NCBI RefSeq assembly: GCF_020497125.1
Contig: NW_025422870.1
Coordinates: forward strand, 56,327 to 120,326
DNA from: Mauremys mutica
Taxonomy: Eukaryota; Chordata; Testudines; Geoemydidae
Reading direction: 5' to 3'
Length of the DNA: 64,000 nt
The first letter of the stretch is position 1; each line of letters opens with the position of its first letter. The notes under the pieces were generated by a model. That model did not search any database and was not told where the DNA came from. It was given only the letters and a program-made list of their open reading frames with translations. Positions 1 to 11,785 of the stretch are shown here, piece after piece. Position numbers and translations under genes: made by a program.

Positions 1-1127
1 TTACTGGGTTTCCATTATACGAAGAAAGAAGTTATGAAAGGTCTCTGTAGCCATAGATATGTAAATGGTTGACCAATGAAGAGTGAGTAGATTGCTCTCA
101 GTAATACGAAGCATAGTTCCTGGGTGTATAAAACTTGTTGTGCCCTGCACATGGCTACCTTTTGTTAAGCTCTCTATGTTGGCTCTTAACACACAAGTGA
201 TCTCTGAGCTCCCTGCACTTTCAGCAGTTAAAAGGAACCAGAAAGCAATTTTTTGGGGGGGGAGATGCTCTTTTATACTCTCAGAACCCTGAGTGGTGGG
301 CGAGTGGGGGAAATCTCCTTGCCCATCCTTTCTAGAAAATTCCAAGCTCTCTTGCCAGGGGATCATTTGTCCCAATAATGTAAGCCTTTATGATCAATTC
401 TTGAAGGAGAACAAGTTACCTTTTCTTTGCTATATGCACAAATAAAATCAGTTTTCCATAAGCAGAAAAGCAGTGGTTTTCTACAGTACATGTTCATTTC
501 TTACAAGCACCATAAACCACCTGCCATTCAATAGGGGCTACCAGTGAGGGGTTCACGTCATAAAACCCAATGTGGGGTGGAAACACTCATCTTCTATGGT
601 GTACTTTGTGCTCCCAAACTATTCCACCATAGGTGCTCGTTTCATGTACAACTCAAATTAAAGGTATTGTCGCTGTCCCTTAATGCACCATTGGGAAAGG
701 TTCCCGAGGAAATTTCCCCTGGAAAAGTTCTGAGGAAATGTTACAGTTGGAAGTTCGTGCTAAAACAATGGCGGAGAGAGACATTGTGAGGGCAGCATCA
801 GGGGGATGTAAGCATTTTTTGAGAGGGTGTTGTAGCATTGAGATCCACCTCTAGTAACCAAAAGTAGAAAATTATCTTATTGTAAACAGCTTACAAGAGT
901 GAGCAAGGGAGTGCCTGGAATAATTAGTTCAGCCACCTCATCCACAAACACACACACAGGTGTAGCCCTCCCTCCATTGCCTCTTCTTTCCTTTCTGGAG
1001 ATGTGGGATGGGAGTTCCAGAGACCTAAAGGAATTGGGAACCCAGCTGCCATTGGATGTGACTTCAAGATCCACCTAGAGAGGGGACTGTGTGTGTGGAT
1101 TTCCTCCACCTGGGGAAATGTTGTGTC
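1..1127. other. Anonymous sequence, no gene seen
   Basis: Open frames here reach at most 124 codons, overlap on both strands and show no recognisable domain, so I treat them as chance. No repeat was recognised up to the CR1 fragment that follows. Confidence 0.5.
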
Positions 1128-1182
1128 CTGTGATATATAGGAGGTCAGACTAGATTATCACTTTTGGCCTTGGAATCAACGA
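1128..1182 (+). mobile_element. CR1 LINE 3'-end fragment
   Basis: The text GGAGGTCAGACTAGAT followed by TTGGCCTTGGAATC matches the reptilian CR1 3' untranslated end in sense orientation. Only about 55 bp remain and the terminal octamer repeat has decayed. Confidence 0.65.
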
Positions 1183-1276
1183 CTCTCCCATCCCCAGGGA
1201 GATTCCCTGGAAATGCACTACGCTCAGGAGGAGGGTGAGGCATGTGTAGCAGTGATCACAATTTTGGACTGTGTTT

Positions 1277-1989
1277 TCCTCTGATTTAGAGCAAGGAAGA
1301 GGAGTTTTATGTGTTCCTTTTTTTTGTCTCTTTCAAATATTCTCTAGTCACACTGCTCTGCACTCTCTGATTTTACTCAGACATTTGGCCAACAAAAAGA
1401 TAAGGCCATGTCTACATGGGCTGGGGGAGGGGGTCATTTCCACCTTGGGTAGAGGCACCCGTGCTAGCTTTCATTAAGCTAGCACACTAAAAATAGTAGC
1501 ATAGTCACAGCAGGACAAACTAGCCACCCCGAGTATGTATTTAGGATTTCAGATGGGGTCGTATTCAGCATACCTAGCCCATCCTGCTACCCATGTAGCT
1601 GCAGCCACACTGCTGTTTTTAGCATACTATCACAGCTGGCATGTGTATGTCTACCTGAGCTGGAAGTGACTAGTGTAGATAAAATCTAAGAAAGAGAATG
1701 GTTGTGCTCTGATGGACTGTGCCAGATCTTGTCCTGTGCTGTGTGGATGCATTGCGGAGTCAGACAGAACAGGGAGCTTTTCCCCCACAGCACATTCAAA
1801 CAGCAGCAGGACAGGCTACCCTGTTCGTACTCTGTACACCTAGGATGGAATCCTGGCTAATGTGCCCATTGATGCTCCATGACCCAAGAGGACATGATTT
1901 GCTGTTCTGGAGGTGCAGTCAGACTCTTGACCACTTCACACACACCCTCTCCCATGCACACATTCTGTGGCCTGTAGCACACACTAGAG
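1277..1989 (+). repeat. Anonymous low-copy repeat, copy A (split by a MITE)
   Basis: Two blocks, about 1277-1388 and 1724-1989, align in order with the reverse complement of 5250-5580. Shared words include CTGATTTAGAGC, CTCTGATTTTACTCA, CAGATCTTGTCCTGTGC, CAGCAGCAGG, TCCATGACCCAAG and GAGGTGCAGTCA. In this copy the blocks are separated by a palindromic MITE, and a hAT has inserted at the far end. I do not recognise the family. Chance open frames in both copies reflect the shared sequence, not a gene. Confidence 0.7.
1401..1690. mobile_element. Palindromic MITE inside repeat copy A
   Basis: The arms are imperfect inverted repeats. The left arm reads GGCCATGTCTACATGGGCTG then GCTAGCACACTAAAAATAG; the right arm reads CACTGCTGTTTTTAGCAT, then TATGTCTACCTGAGCTGG and GTGTAGATAAAATC. 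It carries no open frame, so it is non-autonomous. The arm sequence resembles the outer palindrome at 49982-50735. It interrupts sequence that is contiguous in the copy at 5250-5580, so it is younger than that repeat. Confidence 0.7.
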
Positions 1990-2361
1990 CAGTGGTTCTC
2001 AAACTGTGGGTTGGGACCCCAAAGTGGGTTGCGACTCCCTTTGAATGGGGTTGCGTGGGCTGGCTTAGACTTGTTGGGACCCAGGGCTGAGGCCTGAGCC
2101 CCACTGCCCAGGGCTGAAGCCAAAGCCCAAGGGCTTCAGCCCTGGGCAGCAGGACTCAGGTTGCAGGCCCCCTACCTGGGGCTGAAGCCCTTGAGCTTCA
2201 ACTTTGGCCCCCCTGCCAGGAGCGGTGGGGCTCAGGTTTTGCCCCCCCCCACCCGAGGCAGTGGGGCTTGGGCAGGCTCAGGCTTCGGTTCCCCTCCTAG
2301 AGTCCTGAAGTAATTTTTGTTGTCAGAAGGGATCGCGGTGAAAGAAGTGTGAGAACCCCTG
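1990..2361. mobile_element. Non-autonomous hAT (Charlie-type ends)
   Basis: The left end CAGTGGTTCTCAAAC is the classic hAT/Charlie terminal repeat, and the right end GTGAGAACCCCTG is its decayed inverse. Flanks are CACTAGAG (1982-1989) and CACTTAGAG (2362-2370), an 8-bp target duplication with one inserted base. The interior is GC-rich and contains a strong palindrome around 2107-2147 built from GGGCTGAAGCC and its complement. No transposase frame is present. Confidence 0.8.
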
Positions 2362-2535
2362 CACTTAGAGGGGCCACCTTAACAGGTCTCAGGTTGAAGA
2401 CTCATAATCAGTGGTGCTTTTGGAAGTTTGGGGCTGGTAGCATCTGCACACAGCAGTATTACTAACCCCAAATATCATGAGTCATGCCTGCCACATTGAG
2501 ACTTGCTTAAAAATCCTGAGATTTTTAAATACTAA

Positions 2536-3265
2536 TGTGACAAGTGGACTGGCCCTTTAAGGGGAGTTGGGCTCAGCCTTGTCTGTGGTTTAGCAGTTAA
2601 TCCCCCCAGCTGATCTTGATCTGGTGACTCAATTACAATTAGTGTTCCCAGCGGTGAAAAGCTCATGGAGGAGTAGATAGGAAAGAGCACTCAGGAAGGA
2701 GTAGATCCCAGGGAGAGGAGCAAGGGGAGTTCCCTCTCTCTGGGAAAGGCCTGATGAAGACTGGATGGAGAGAACCATAGGGAGCAGGTTGGGCTTTGGT
2801 GGGAAGGTCCTGAGATAAGACCTGTAAAAAGCAGGGAGGTTCCTGGAAGACACTGCCAGGGTCCCTGTAGAGGGGAGATGGTCGGGAAACCTACTAAGAA
2901 GACAGGTCTCCATGGAAAAAACTCTGGAAGTCAGTGCTTAGTCAATGGAGCAAAGAAGGAACTCTGTAGTCCCTGGGAATAGGGATGAAAAGCAGGGGAC
3001 TTCAATACAGCCTGAGGGGGCGGAAGGATCTTCTGTTTGGATCTTGCTGTGGATTCTTTAGTTGGACTGTTGCTACCTTGGAAGGGGACAGAACTGGAAA
3101 GAGGTGACTGGTCTTGCGGGCTGGGCCATGGAAGACTGCAGGACTAAAGAAGGATTATTGCAGGACTAAAGAAGTGGTAAACAAGGAGGTGCTAGGGATG
3201 AAAAAGCCTGCTATGCCATGGTCCAATACCAGGGGGTGCTATGTTAGTGAGTAGAATCACGTACA
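2536..3265 (+). mobile_element. Solo LTR with perfect 5-bp target duplication
   Basis: The element starts TGTGACAAGTGGACTGG and ends GTACA, giving TGT/ACA termini. It is flanked by ACTAA at 2531-2535 and again at 3266-3270, an exact 5-bp target duplication. The length is 730 bp. No gag or pol remains on either side, so this is a solo LTR left by LTR-LTR recombination. Its first bases resemble the LTR-like repeat at 61459, so both may be one superfamily. Strand is taken from the TG...CA reading and is not certain. Confidence 0.75.
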
Positions 3266-3270
3266 ACTAA

Positions 3271-4843
3271 ACATCAGGTTCCTATTATCTGTCTTCTGGT
3301 TTCTGAGTTTTAGGGTACAGTTGGGTCACATTTTCACTTTTTCCCCACAGCTGTGAAGCCTAGAATCTTAATTACCTGAAAATCTCAGTGCTCATGTTTT
3401 TAATCTTCTGACTCCAGGTGCAGTGGCTTAAGGTACGAGAAGGTTGCAATAGTGCAGGAATGTCTATACCAGCCACAGCAGCTGAACACAGCTCTCTTGA
3501 ATCCCATCCCAGTGCCCTAGTCACAAGATGATCCACGGAAAACCTAGGGGATCTGCAGGGTTTGTGGGCGGACATTGGGGCTTGTTCTGCAGTTGGGCTG
3601 GGGCGAGAATGATTGGGGAGTGCTTCACAAAGAGAATCTCTCAGAGGCTTCTCCCTATATAGCGCTCTCTGTCAGAATTTCCTGCAAAACGGGTATTTGT
3701 GCCTATATTTAACAATCCCCTGTAAGATTTCTTGTTATGGTCCATTCTCTCAATCATAAAGATGGAAATGTAAACAATGAAACAGCAGGTGGCAACCTAG
3801 AGCTTGACTTTTAATGCAACACAGTACAGGAATCAAATGATAATGAAGGAAAACTGTGAAGGATAAGGGAGTAATTTCTGACTCTCAAGCTAATTATCAG
3901 TAAATCAAGTGACAAAGAATGCTATGGAATTTGTGATTTTCACTGATACGTAACTTCCCTATCATTCCTTCTACTTTTTCTTCAATTGTGCCCCACTGGG
4001 AAAGGCCCAACAAATGGAAGACAGGTAGACAAGCACATTAAATAACCGTGCATTCGTATTCTGGTTATTTTGACAATTTACAAAGCCAGAAATAAAGATT
4101 TCCTGTTTAGCCAATAAAAATGCTTATATACTGATATGTAGTAGTGGTATAATATCCAGTGTAGAACTGAAGAGAGATCTATAAAGATAGAGACTTCAAT
4201 TGCTCTTTTATCCTGTGCAAGTATCTAAACTTCATTTTTGATTTTTGATTACATGGAGCTTATAAAGTTTCTTGAGTGACCCAGATATTTTTCTCTCTTG
4301 GCTTATCCAGCATGCTCTTACAAACATTTGTTATTTCCAAGTTAAGGAGAGCGGTTCCTTCTGTCTTTTCTGATTTGGTTTTCTTAAGCTTCTTTAATGC
4401 CTCTGGTCCCATCATCTACGCTGTGCAGAAAGCAGTTATTTGTGCTGACATTATCTAACTGCCTTGCAGAAAAAATATGTTCCATATCAGCAACTAAAGG
4501 GAGAAAGTTATCTATAATTTAGGACAATAATGGGGTGTAATTCCTGAAGTTTCACAGTGTCTTGAATGCCGACAGAATCTGCTATCATTAGACTTTTCTC
4601 AGGATTCTATTATGTGGATGTAATAAGTTATGACTGAAAGGAAATCATTATCAGGACTTCAGCTCTGTAACCCCTTTATTTTCCTTCATGCCAGTTGTGC
4701 TTATTAGAACTCAGGAGTAATTTTTTTAAGTGAAAAAGGAGCTCACAAATTATTGACACCTCAAAAATCAGAGGCAATAGTGTGACTGTGTATTGGGGTC
4801 ATCCTTCTGATAAATACTGGCCCTTACTCTCCTGTCATGCCAA
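3271..4843. other. Anonymous sequence, no gene seen
   Basis: AT-moderate sequence with frames no longer than 67 codons. No repeat or regulatory structure recognised. Confidence 0.5.
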
Positions 4844-4904
4844 TTTTAAACTAGTGTAACTCCAGAGACGTCACTGAGTTACTTCTGACTTACACCAGTT
4901 TAAG
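4844..4904. repeat. Short palindromic repeat
   Basis: TTAAACTAGTGTAACTCC is mirrored by CTTACACCAGTTTAAG about 20 bp later. It belongs to a set of short hairpin repeats with a (T/C)GGTGTAACTCC-type arm, also seen near 24.2 and 26.4 kb. Confidence 0.55.
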
Positions 4905-5249
4905 TAAGAACAAAGTCAGACCCATGGCTTAGACACAGGAGGGTATTTGCCCTGATTAAATTGGGGAGCAGGGAATCCTTATGTTTTCCATTTTGCTTTC
5001 TAAAAGAAACTACGGTACATACTGCAGTGAGGCTATTTCTAATACGCACATGCACACAGGGCAAAAAGCCTGTCCTTGATGTTAGTAGCTGCACAAAAAA
5101 CCAAAGGGTCAGCTCTCCAGGAGTCCCTGAGCTGCCATCCTGACACAGCACAAGAAGGCTCAGGGGAGGTTTGCAGGAGGCACTATACTCTGGAGAGTGA
5201 GCACCTACCTTAGTGCTGCTCCAGAGAGTAGTAGTATGTGCTCCCCATC

Positions 5250-5580
5250 CAATATGTACTGCAGACTGTACCATATGTGCATGGTGAGGACAAGGACATG
5301 ACTGCACCTCCAAGCCACCTTGGGTCATGGAGTGCCAGTGAGCTGGAACCCATCCTACTGCTAGCAGTTATTCTGCCCTGTTGCTGCTTGAGTGTGCTGG
5401 GGAAAGGAGCTCTCTGTTCTGACTCCACAGGGCATCTGCACAGGACAAGATCTGATGTGTGAGTAAAATCAGAGTTTGCAGAGCCAGGTGTGAACAGAGA
5501 ACACTTGAAAAAGACACACACACACACACCCCAAAAAAAGAGGGAATACACAAAACTCTTTTTCCTGGCTCTAAATCAGA
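5250..5580 (-). repeat. Anonymous low-copy repeat, copy B (uninterrupted)
   Basis: This is the reverse complement of the two blocks at 1277-1388 and 1724-1989, joined without the MITE. It contains a small CA run near 5516-5529 that is not in copy A. It serves as the empty-site reference for the insertion in copy A. Confidence 0.7.
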
Positions 5581-6264
5581 CAACAGCAGCAATGGGCATT
5601 GCAGCCTCCCTGTCTCGCTCTCCTGGCTTTTCAGTTCTCTCTGTGCCCACGCTGGCTGATACCAGCTTCTTAGCTGCACCTGTCATGGAAGGGCGCTGTG
5701 GTCCCCTCACCTGGGATGCAGACCGAGCCCTTCCTAGCACATGCAAGACTTAATCTATTTCTATGTCCCTTGTGGTCAGCAGAAAGATCTTCAGGTGTTT
5801 TCTGGCCTTAATGTCTTCAGGTTTTTGCTCTGATGTCCTTTTAGTTCAACAGAAATTATGGCACTATAGCTCAGACTTTGTTCTCACTGAAGCCAATGAC
5901 AAAAGTGCCTGCCATTTACTTCAGTGGGGAAGACCGGCTCTCTTTGGCCAGTAATTCGGTATCTGTTCCTCTCATGCAGGAATTTTAGGTGACTCTGAAG
6001 AAGATCCTTGGCATGTGTCTGACAGGGCTCAAAGGCCTGTGCCCTCACTAGAGCATTGAACCATTGCAGACTGCAGTAAGGGTTGGAGCACTCCCACTAG
6101 CCATCCTTTTCAGGTGCATGCAATGCACCACACACAATATTCCTTGCTGAGTGTTGTGTCCGTGCTACAACTCCCAAGAGCCAGCGCAGACTGTCTGGGG
6201 GTATAATGTCTTTGTGCACCTGATCACACTTTTGGTTTGTTCCAGTGGATGCTTTGAATGGTTC

Positions 6265-6504
6265 TAGGGTGACCAGATGAGATGAAGAAAATATCAGGAC
6301 ACATGGGGGGGGGGGGGGGCCAAAAAAAAAAAAAAAGCTGAGTGCAGCCGGCGGAGCAAAAAAAAACAACCCAAAAACCCCAGTGCTGCCGGCGGAGCGA
6401 AATATCGGGACAAATTGCGTCCCGACCAAAGATCGGTCAGGACACGGGACAACCACTCAAGTATTGGGATGGTCCTGATTTTATTGGGATGTCTGGTCAC
6501 CCTA
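6265..6504. mobile_element. Short hAT-type element with perfect 8-bp duplication
   Basis: The ends are TAGGGTGACCAGA and its inverse TCTGGTCACCCTA. AATGGTTC occurs at 6257-6264 and again at 6505-6512, an exact 8-bp target duplication as expected for hAT transposition. The 240-bp interior holds a G run followed by an A run (about 6305-6336) and a small palindrome around GACCAAAGATCGGTC. It is non-coding. The 1.6-kb elements at 38.1 and 59.2 kb have the same terminal motif. Confidence 0.85.
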
Positions 6505-6512
6505 AATGGTTC

Positions 6513-7442
6513 TGTCCTGCCTGTGGAGCCATATGTATGCCACATGTATCATGATGAATGGAACTGGGGAAAGAGGGTTGGGTTTCTGGAGGGACATAGT
6601 CTGGTGTAGCCACAGGAATGCATGCTGAGTCCAGACTGCTAGCTCTCAATCTCGAGACCCCCAGCATATAACTGACCACTCAGCCTTCTGAACAGAGACC
6701 TCTTTCCTACAATACCGCCTGCTGTGGCACCACTTGTTGCCAGTGAAACACCATGAAGGGCAAGGGATATCCCCTCGTGCTATCTATGTAGAAACCATGA
6801 TACAGAGTCTGCCATCTACTACCCCTGAGCTTCTGACTCTGGAGGCCCAGCATATGCTGTGATAAGGCATTTTTGGTGATGATGTGCTTAGAGGTAGAAG
6901 CTTAACTCTGTGCCCAGCTTTCATGGATTCAGTTAGTTTTATGTTTAATTTTGTTCATGTTCTTGTTTTCTTGCTTTAGGCTTTGTTTTGCAGCTGAGCT
7001 AACAGTTTCCTTCTGTCTTGTGTTCCTCCTAGAATGTCAAGTCCAGACCAGGTTCTGCAGAGAAGACAGCCCTTCAGGTTCCTCTTTGTAGCCCAGAGAG
7101 ATTTCCCCCAATCCTGCTCTCCCCCATCTAATGCAGTATGTATCTTAAGGGATGTATCATTCCTCAAGACAGTGATGAATGGGAGCTGGAGCTCCCTGGT
7201 GAGGTAAGTGGATTTACTTGGGGGTAACAGAGGTGTGTATGACCACTGAATTCCCTCTGTAGTTCTAAATGTGTATAGTATTCTTCATTTTTCGTCTTAA
7301 ACTGATGTGTAGACAGCTGCGGTGTTCCTCCCCCAAGATGTCTTCGCTTCAGTCATGGACAAAATTATTCCTATGCAAGTGTATAGGTGTTCATAGAGTG
7401 CTTTGGTGCTGTTAATGAGATTTGGTTTGTTTGAAGGACCCT
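6513..7442. other. Anonymous sequence, no gene seen
   Basis: Only short frames on both strands, none with a recognisable domain. Confidence 0.45.
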
Positions 7443-7550
7443 TGACTGTGAGCTCTTTGGGGCAAGGGATGACTTTATACTGCATGTCTGTTAAGGGCCT
7501 ACAATGATGTGGCCCTGATGCTTGGTTCCACAGCAATATATCCAATAATA
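7443..7550 (+). mobile_element. MIR/L2-type 3' tail
   Basis: GTGAGCTCTTTGGGGCAAGG, a gap, then a decayed 'aatgatgtggccctgatgc' string and a TAATAAA end follow the order of the L2-derived tail of amniote CORE-SINEs. Diverged. Confidence 0.5.
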
Positions 7551-8309
7551 AAACAAGCCCTTAAAAGTGACAAGGAGACTTGTGCAGAATGGCTCTGTTA
7601 TCCCTAGACAAGAAAATATAAAATGGGTGTGTTAACAGGAGGAGTCCCCACCCTGGCCAACACGAGCGTGCACAATCTGGATCAGCATCTTAACTCACTC
7701 TCCTTCCTCAAGCTTTTGTTCTTGAGAACAGGAAACATAAATTTGAGCTAGAGTTGGCTGTTTATAGGGATTTTTCCTGCAACATCTATCTCACTTCCTT
7801 CCCCCTCTTATGAGAAGCTCTCTTCCTTTTATCATCCTAAATTGGAGCTAATGAAACCTACCTGCTCTAGGTGCCACAGTGAGTCAGAAGAATGGCTCTG
7901 TATCTCCATGCAGGGTCTGTGCAGAACATAACATCCTGTCACAGAGAGGTCTGCCTGATAGCTATGGTTTGTTTCTACTAGCACCTTACCATCTCTCTTG
8001 AATACTTTCTCCCTTCTCTTCCCTTTATATTCCTCCATGATCTTTTCAATGCTATTATCTTTTCTTAGCTCCAAACTTAATAACTTGAAAAAGCATCCAT
8101 TTCACTTCTGCAGAATCAGTTCCTGTTCACTCACACTGCAAAGGGAGTGAGTCCAGAATTGTTTCAGAGATGTACTGGTTTTCTTTTGTAACTTGATTTT
8201 TTAAATTTGTATGAACTTACTAAAATAAAAATTAAACAAAAGGGATGTTTCTTACTGTGGAGCTGTGGGTGACCTGAACATTTGCTGCAGCAGTTTGACA
8301 TTAGACCAA

Positions 8310-8470
8310 AGATGATGTAATATTTAGCACTTGTGTAGAACTTTTTAGCCATAGATCACAAAGCTGTCAAGATATCATTATTTCCCTCTTATATATCTGG
8401 AAATGGAGGCATGTGAGTTTCAGTGACTTGCCAGGTCATGTTCCCTTGACCATCCTGTCTTCTCAGGGGA
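8310..8470 (-). mobile_element. MIR (CORE-SINE) fragment
   Basis: Read on the minus strand this has the CORE order: a decayed 'gacttgccaggtca' box on the plus strand, a 'cattatttccctctta' stretch and the 'aatatttagcacttgtgtag' region. Heavily diverged. Confidence 0.5.
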
Positions 8471-8782
8471 TCAGATGGGCTTGACTCATGGAACCCAGAT
8501 TAGGATCCAGATCCAAATCCAGACTTTCCTGTAAATTGTGAGATGTGTGTGTTTGTATCTGGAATTCCAGTTCAGGACCACCTCTGATTTCAAGATGAGA
8601 AAAGTGTGTGCTGGTGAGTTGATATACTGTATTGGGTTTACTAATTATTGTACCCTAGTTCTTTCAGGATTTGATGTATCAATACAGAGCTGATGCAATA
8701 AGTTATATTTTTAGCCTGCATATTTTTATATACATACACACTTCACAAGAAGAATATATTTCATTCTATATCAATGTGATGT

Positions 8783-9405
8783 TTCATAGATTTATAAAGC
8801 CAGAAGGGACCATTATGAGCACCTAGTCTGACCTTCTGCACAACACAGGCTATAGAATCACCCAATGATTCCTGCATCTAGCCCATAACTTCTGGTTAAG
8901 ATAAAGCATATATTTTTAGACATGTAATCTTGATTTAAAGACTTCAAATGATGGAATCTACCACATCCCTAGATAAGTTATTCCAGTGGTTAATTACCCT
9001 CACTGTTAAAAATCTCACCTTATTTCTAGCTTTGAGCCATTGGATCTTGTTATGCCTTTGTTAGGTAAATTTAAGAGCCCTGTAGATGCTTATAGACTGT
9101 GATCAAATCACTTCTTCACCTTTTCTTAGATAAACTAAATAGACTGAGCTTCTTTATTCTCTCACTGTAAAGAAGGTTTTCCAGGCTTCTAATAACTTTT
9201 GCAGCTCTTATCTGAACCTTTTCAGTTTGTAAACATCCTTTTTAAAGAGGGTTCAGTTCTGGTGTTCACAGCATTCTAGTACCATCTCACTAATGCCAAG
9301 CAGTAATAGTACCACCTTACATTTCTACTTGATCTTCCTCTGCTTATACCTCCAAGGATTACATTTGCTTTCTTACCCACTGTATCACACTGGGAGCTTT
9401 GAGTC
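8783..9405 (-). mobile_element. CR1 LINE fragment, 3' part
   Basis: From the low-coordinate side it reads TTTCATAGATTTATAAAGCC, AGAAGGGACCATTATGA and CTAGTCTGACC, the reptilian CR1 3' end in reverse orientation. Upstream sequence with GGAATCTACCACATCC, GGTTAATTACCCTCACTGTT and GAGCCATTGGATC corresponds to the C-terminal coding part of CR1, here without a usable frame. It is older than the CR1 at 47.4 kb. Confidence 0.8.
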
Positions 9406-9463
9406 TGGGGATGTTATCTTACGTTAGCACAGATTAGTATACAGCATTGTTATCTGACATGGC

Positions 9464-9650
9464 AGGTGATGTATTGCATCTGATTTAAGAAGGGATGTGT
9501 CTATTACAAGAGGTGTTGTATCTGATTCAGTAAGCAGTATATCTGAATTCAGCAGGTAATAGATCTGATTCACTAGGTGACTTGTCTGCTTCTGCAAGTG
9601 GCATATAAAAATCTAATGAGTGATGTGTGTTGCTCAGTAGGTGTTCTATT
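9464..9650. repeat. Degenerate ~22-bp minisatellite
   Basis: About eight or nine imperfect units of a GCAGGTGATGTATCTGATTC type follow one another, for example GGTGTTGTATCTGATTCAG, GGTAATAGATCTGATTCAC and GGTGACTTGTCTGCTTCTGC. Unit lengths drift between about 19 and 24 bp. No transposon explains it. Confidence 0.65.
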
Positions 9651-10303
9651 TCCCCCGCCGAATAATTAATTTGTGTATATGTGTGTGTGACTCACCTACA
9701 GAAGCCCACATAACCTATATCAGATTTGCTTTATGACAGATTTATGTTAGTATTTGGTCCAGTAGAATTGTTAGTTCATTCAATGCCATATGAAATATCC
9801 AAATTCAGAATGATTGCTGATATATTGGTTAATATCTTTGTAAATAAAGCCTGGATATATTTATAGAGAATAACTTGGATATTACAGATTTAATATATAA
9901 TTGCAAATCTGTAGACGGCATAATATCTTGCTTAGTTGAAAATCTATTTTGAATTCTACCAGGTGAGAGCTAAAATTCCATCTGCTTGTTATGTCTTACG
10001 ATGTGAAGTGTGACACTGGGCAAATGTCTAAATTGATTTTATTTACTCTAGGGTAGAACTATGATCTGGGATTGATTTGGTATAGTCACTTGTGCAAATT
10101 GCCCATGCGCAAGGAATGGGCAGAGGGGGGAGTCCACTTCCTGCATCACCAACACATTTCATCTGTGACAAGCACAAGTAAATTCTGGGCTAGAACTTTT
10201 TGCCTCTCCTACATGGATTCTAATTACCCCTCTGTAACTAGGTATCACTACATATGAGAGCTCAAGCTTATTCCTAGGTGTAGTATATGATGTAATTTTC
10301 AAT

Positions 10304-10305
<2 letters not shown>

Positions 10306-10343
<38 letters not shown>
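10306..10343. repeat. (TC)n microsatellite
   Basis: An uninterrupted run of about 19 TC dinucleotides, followed by an AT-rich stretch. Confidence 0.95.
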
Positions 10344-10350
<7 letters not shown>

Positions 10351-10370
10351 AATATAAAAATAATATATGC

Positions 10371-11640
10371 TGTGACCGGAGTGCCAGGGGAGCCAACTGA
10401 GGTCACTCAATTAGGGTGAATTGCAAAGAATGGGGCAGGCAATCCCCAAAGCTGGTGGATATTCCAATACTTAGATTCACCAAGCCAGCACAAAACAGCT
10501 TCTATAATACCTCACTGGTTACCCAGAAGCCAACAACACAGTTCCCTTAAAGTAACCCAGCCTTAGGCCTCCACCCAGACACCCAAGTCAAATATGATGA
10601 AGATTACTGAAAATCTTATTCATCATACAAGAAAGTTCTACCCATCTCAAAGGATGGGACACATTACCTCCTATGTCAATGAATATTTCAGATCTTACCC
10701 AAATACAGGCTTAAAGCCAGTTCTTATTATCTAAACTAAAATTTATTAAAAAAGAAAAGAGTGAGTATTAGTTAAAAGATCAGCATACATACAAATATGA
10801 GTATGTTCTTGAGATCAAATTCATAGTAGAGATGGTGCGTTTTGTAGTTGCAAAGAGTTCTTTCAGAAATAGTCCATAGGTTATAGTCCAATGTTCATAT
10901 TCAGGGTGATTCCAGATTAGGCCTGGAGATCTCAATTTTGGGTTTAAGCTTCCCCTGCATGAAGCATCAAGCAGATCTGAAATAAAAAGGATCAAGACCC
11001 AAGCCCTCTTTTATACAGTTTCAGGCCTTCTTTGACAGCTCGGAGTCCTTCTGCGAACAATAAGCAATCACAGATTCTTTGATGTAGACCTATTTCCTAA
11101 GAATCACTGGTAATTAGCTATCCAAATTACCACAAAGGAATTTATCCATTAGGCAGTCTATCACAATTTTTAAAGAGACATAGAGACTGACATTATTTCA
11201 CCCAAAATTAATCTAAGTTTTAATTTTCCCTTTTTTGTCTCTGAATCAATAGCTATAGTGATAGACAGGAACTGTCTATTTAGATGGCTAATATTCAACA
11301 AGATATGAGTACACACATACAATTAGTATCACCTGTAATATCTAACAATATAGGTTTGCATTTCAAAGTTCTAGCCTATCTACCATAGAATGGCCCTAAT
11401 TACTACTTGTATATTTTGCTAACATGTCTCTAAAGGTTGAATCTGGGTAATTTATCCTGCAGGATGCTTAACCCTTTCCGGCCATGCATCACATTTTGTT
11501 TAAGATTTGTTGCAGTTATATAACAGTGGTAGCAACAATGACTTACATGGTCATATTTTAATTAGACAATGTCACATACGCGCTGACAGTCTCTGAAAGA
11601 TTCTGGCAAGCCACACCCAAGTGGGTTTTGTTAGCTACAA
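10371..11640. mobile_element. Long LTR-like interspersed repeat
   Basis: The block begins TGTGACCGGAGTGCC directly after the AT-rich stretch and runs for roughly 1.2 kb. I recognise the text (for example around CAAGCCAGCACAAAACAGC and TTTATACAGTTTCAGGCC) as a dispersed reptilian repeat, but cannot assign its class with confidence. The TG start suggests an LTR. I found no matching direct duplication at the two ends, so the right boundary is approximate. Confidence 0.4.
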
Positions 11641-11785
11641 TAGAATGTGCCTGACATCCAGAGGAATCCACAAGAGCAAAATGCAACAATCTTGACCATG
11701 TCCTGTATTTAACTCCCGCTCCAGTTGTCCTCCAGGCTGTTGTGTCCTTTCAGAAGCTTTGATGCATCTTGATATTTCTTTATAG

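Noticed and set aside
4900..5328. 142-codon minus-strand frame
   Set aside because: Partly overlaps the anonymous inverted repeat and has no recognisable domain.
9464..9650. CRISPR-like array
   Set aside because: Units run directly into one another with no unique spacers, and the background is vertebrate.
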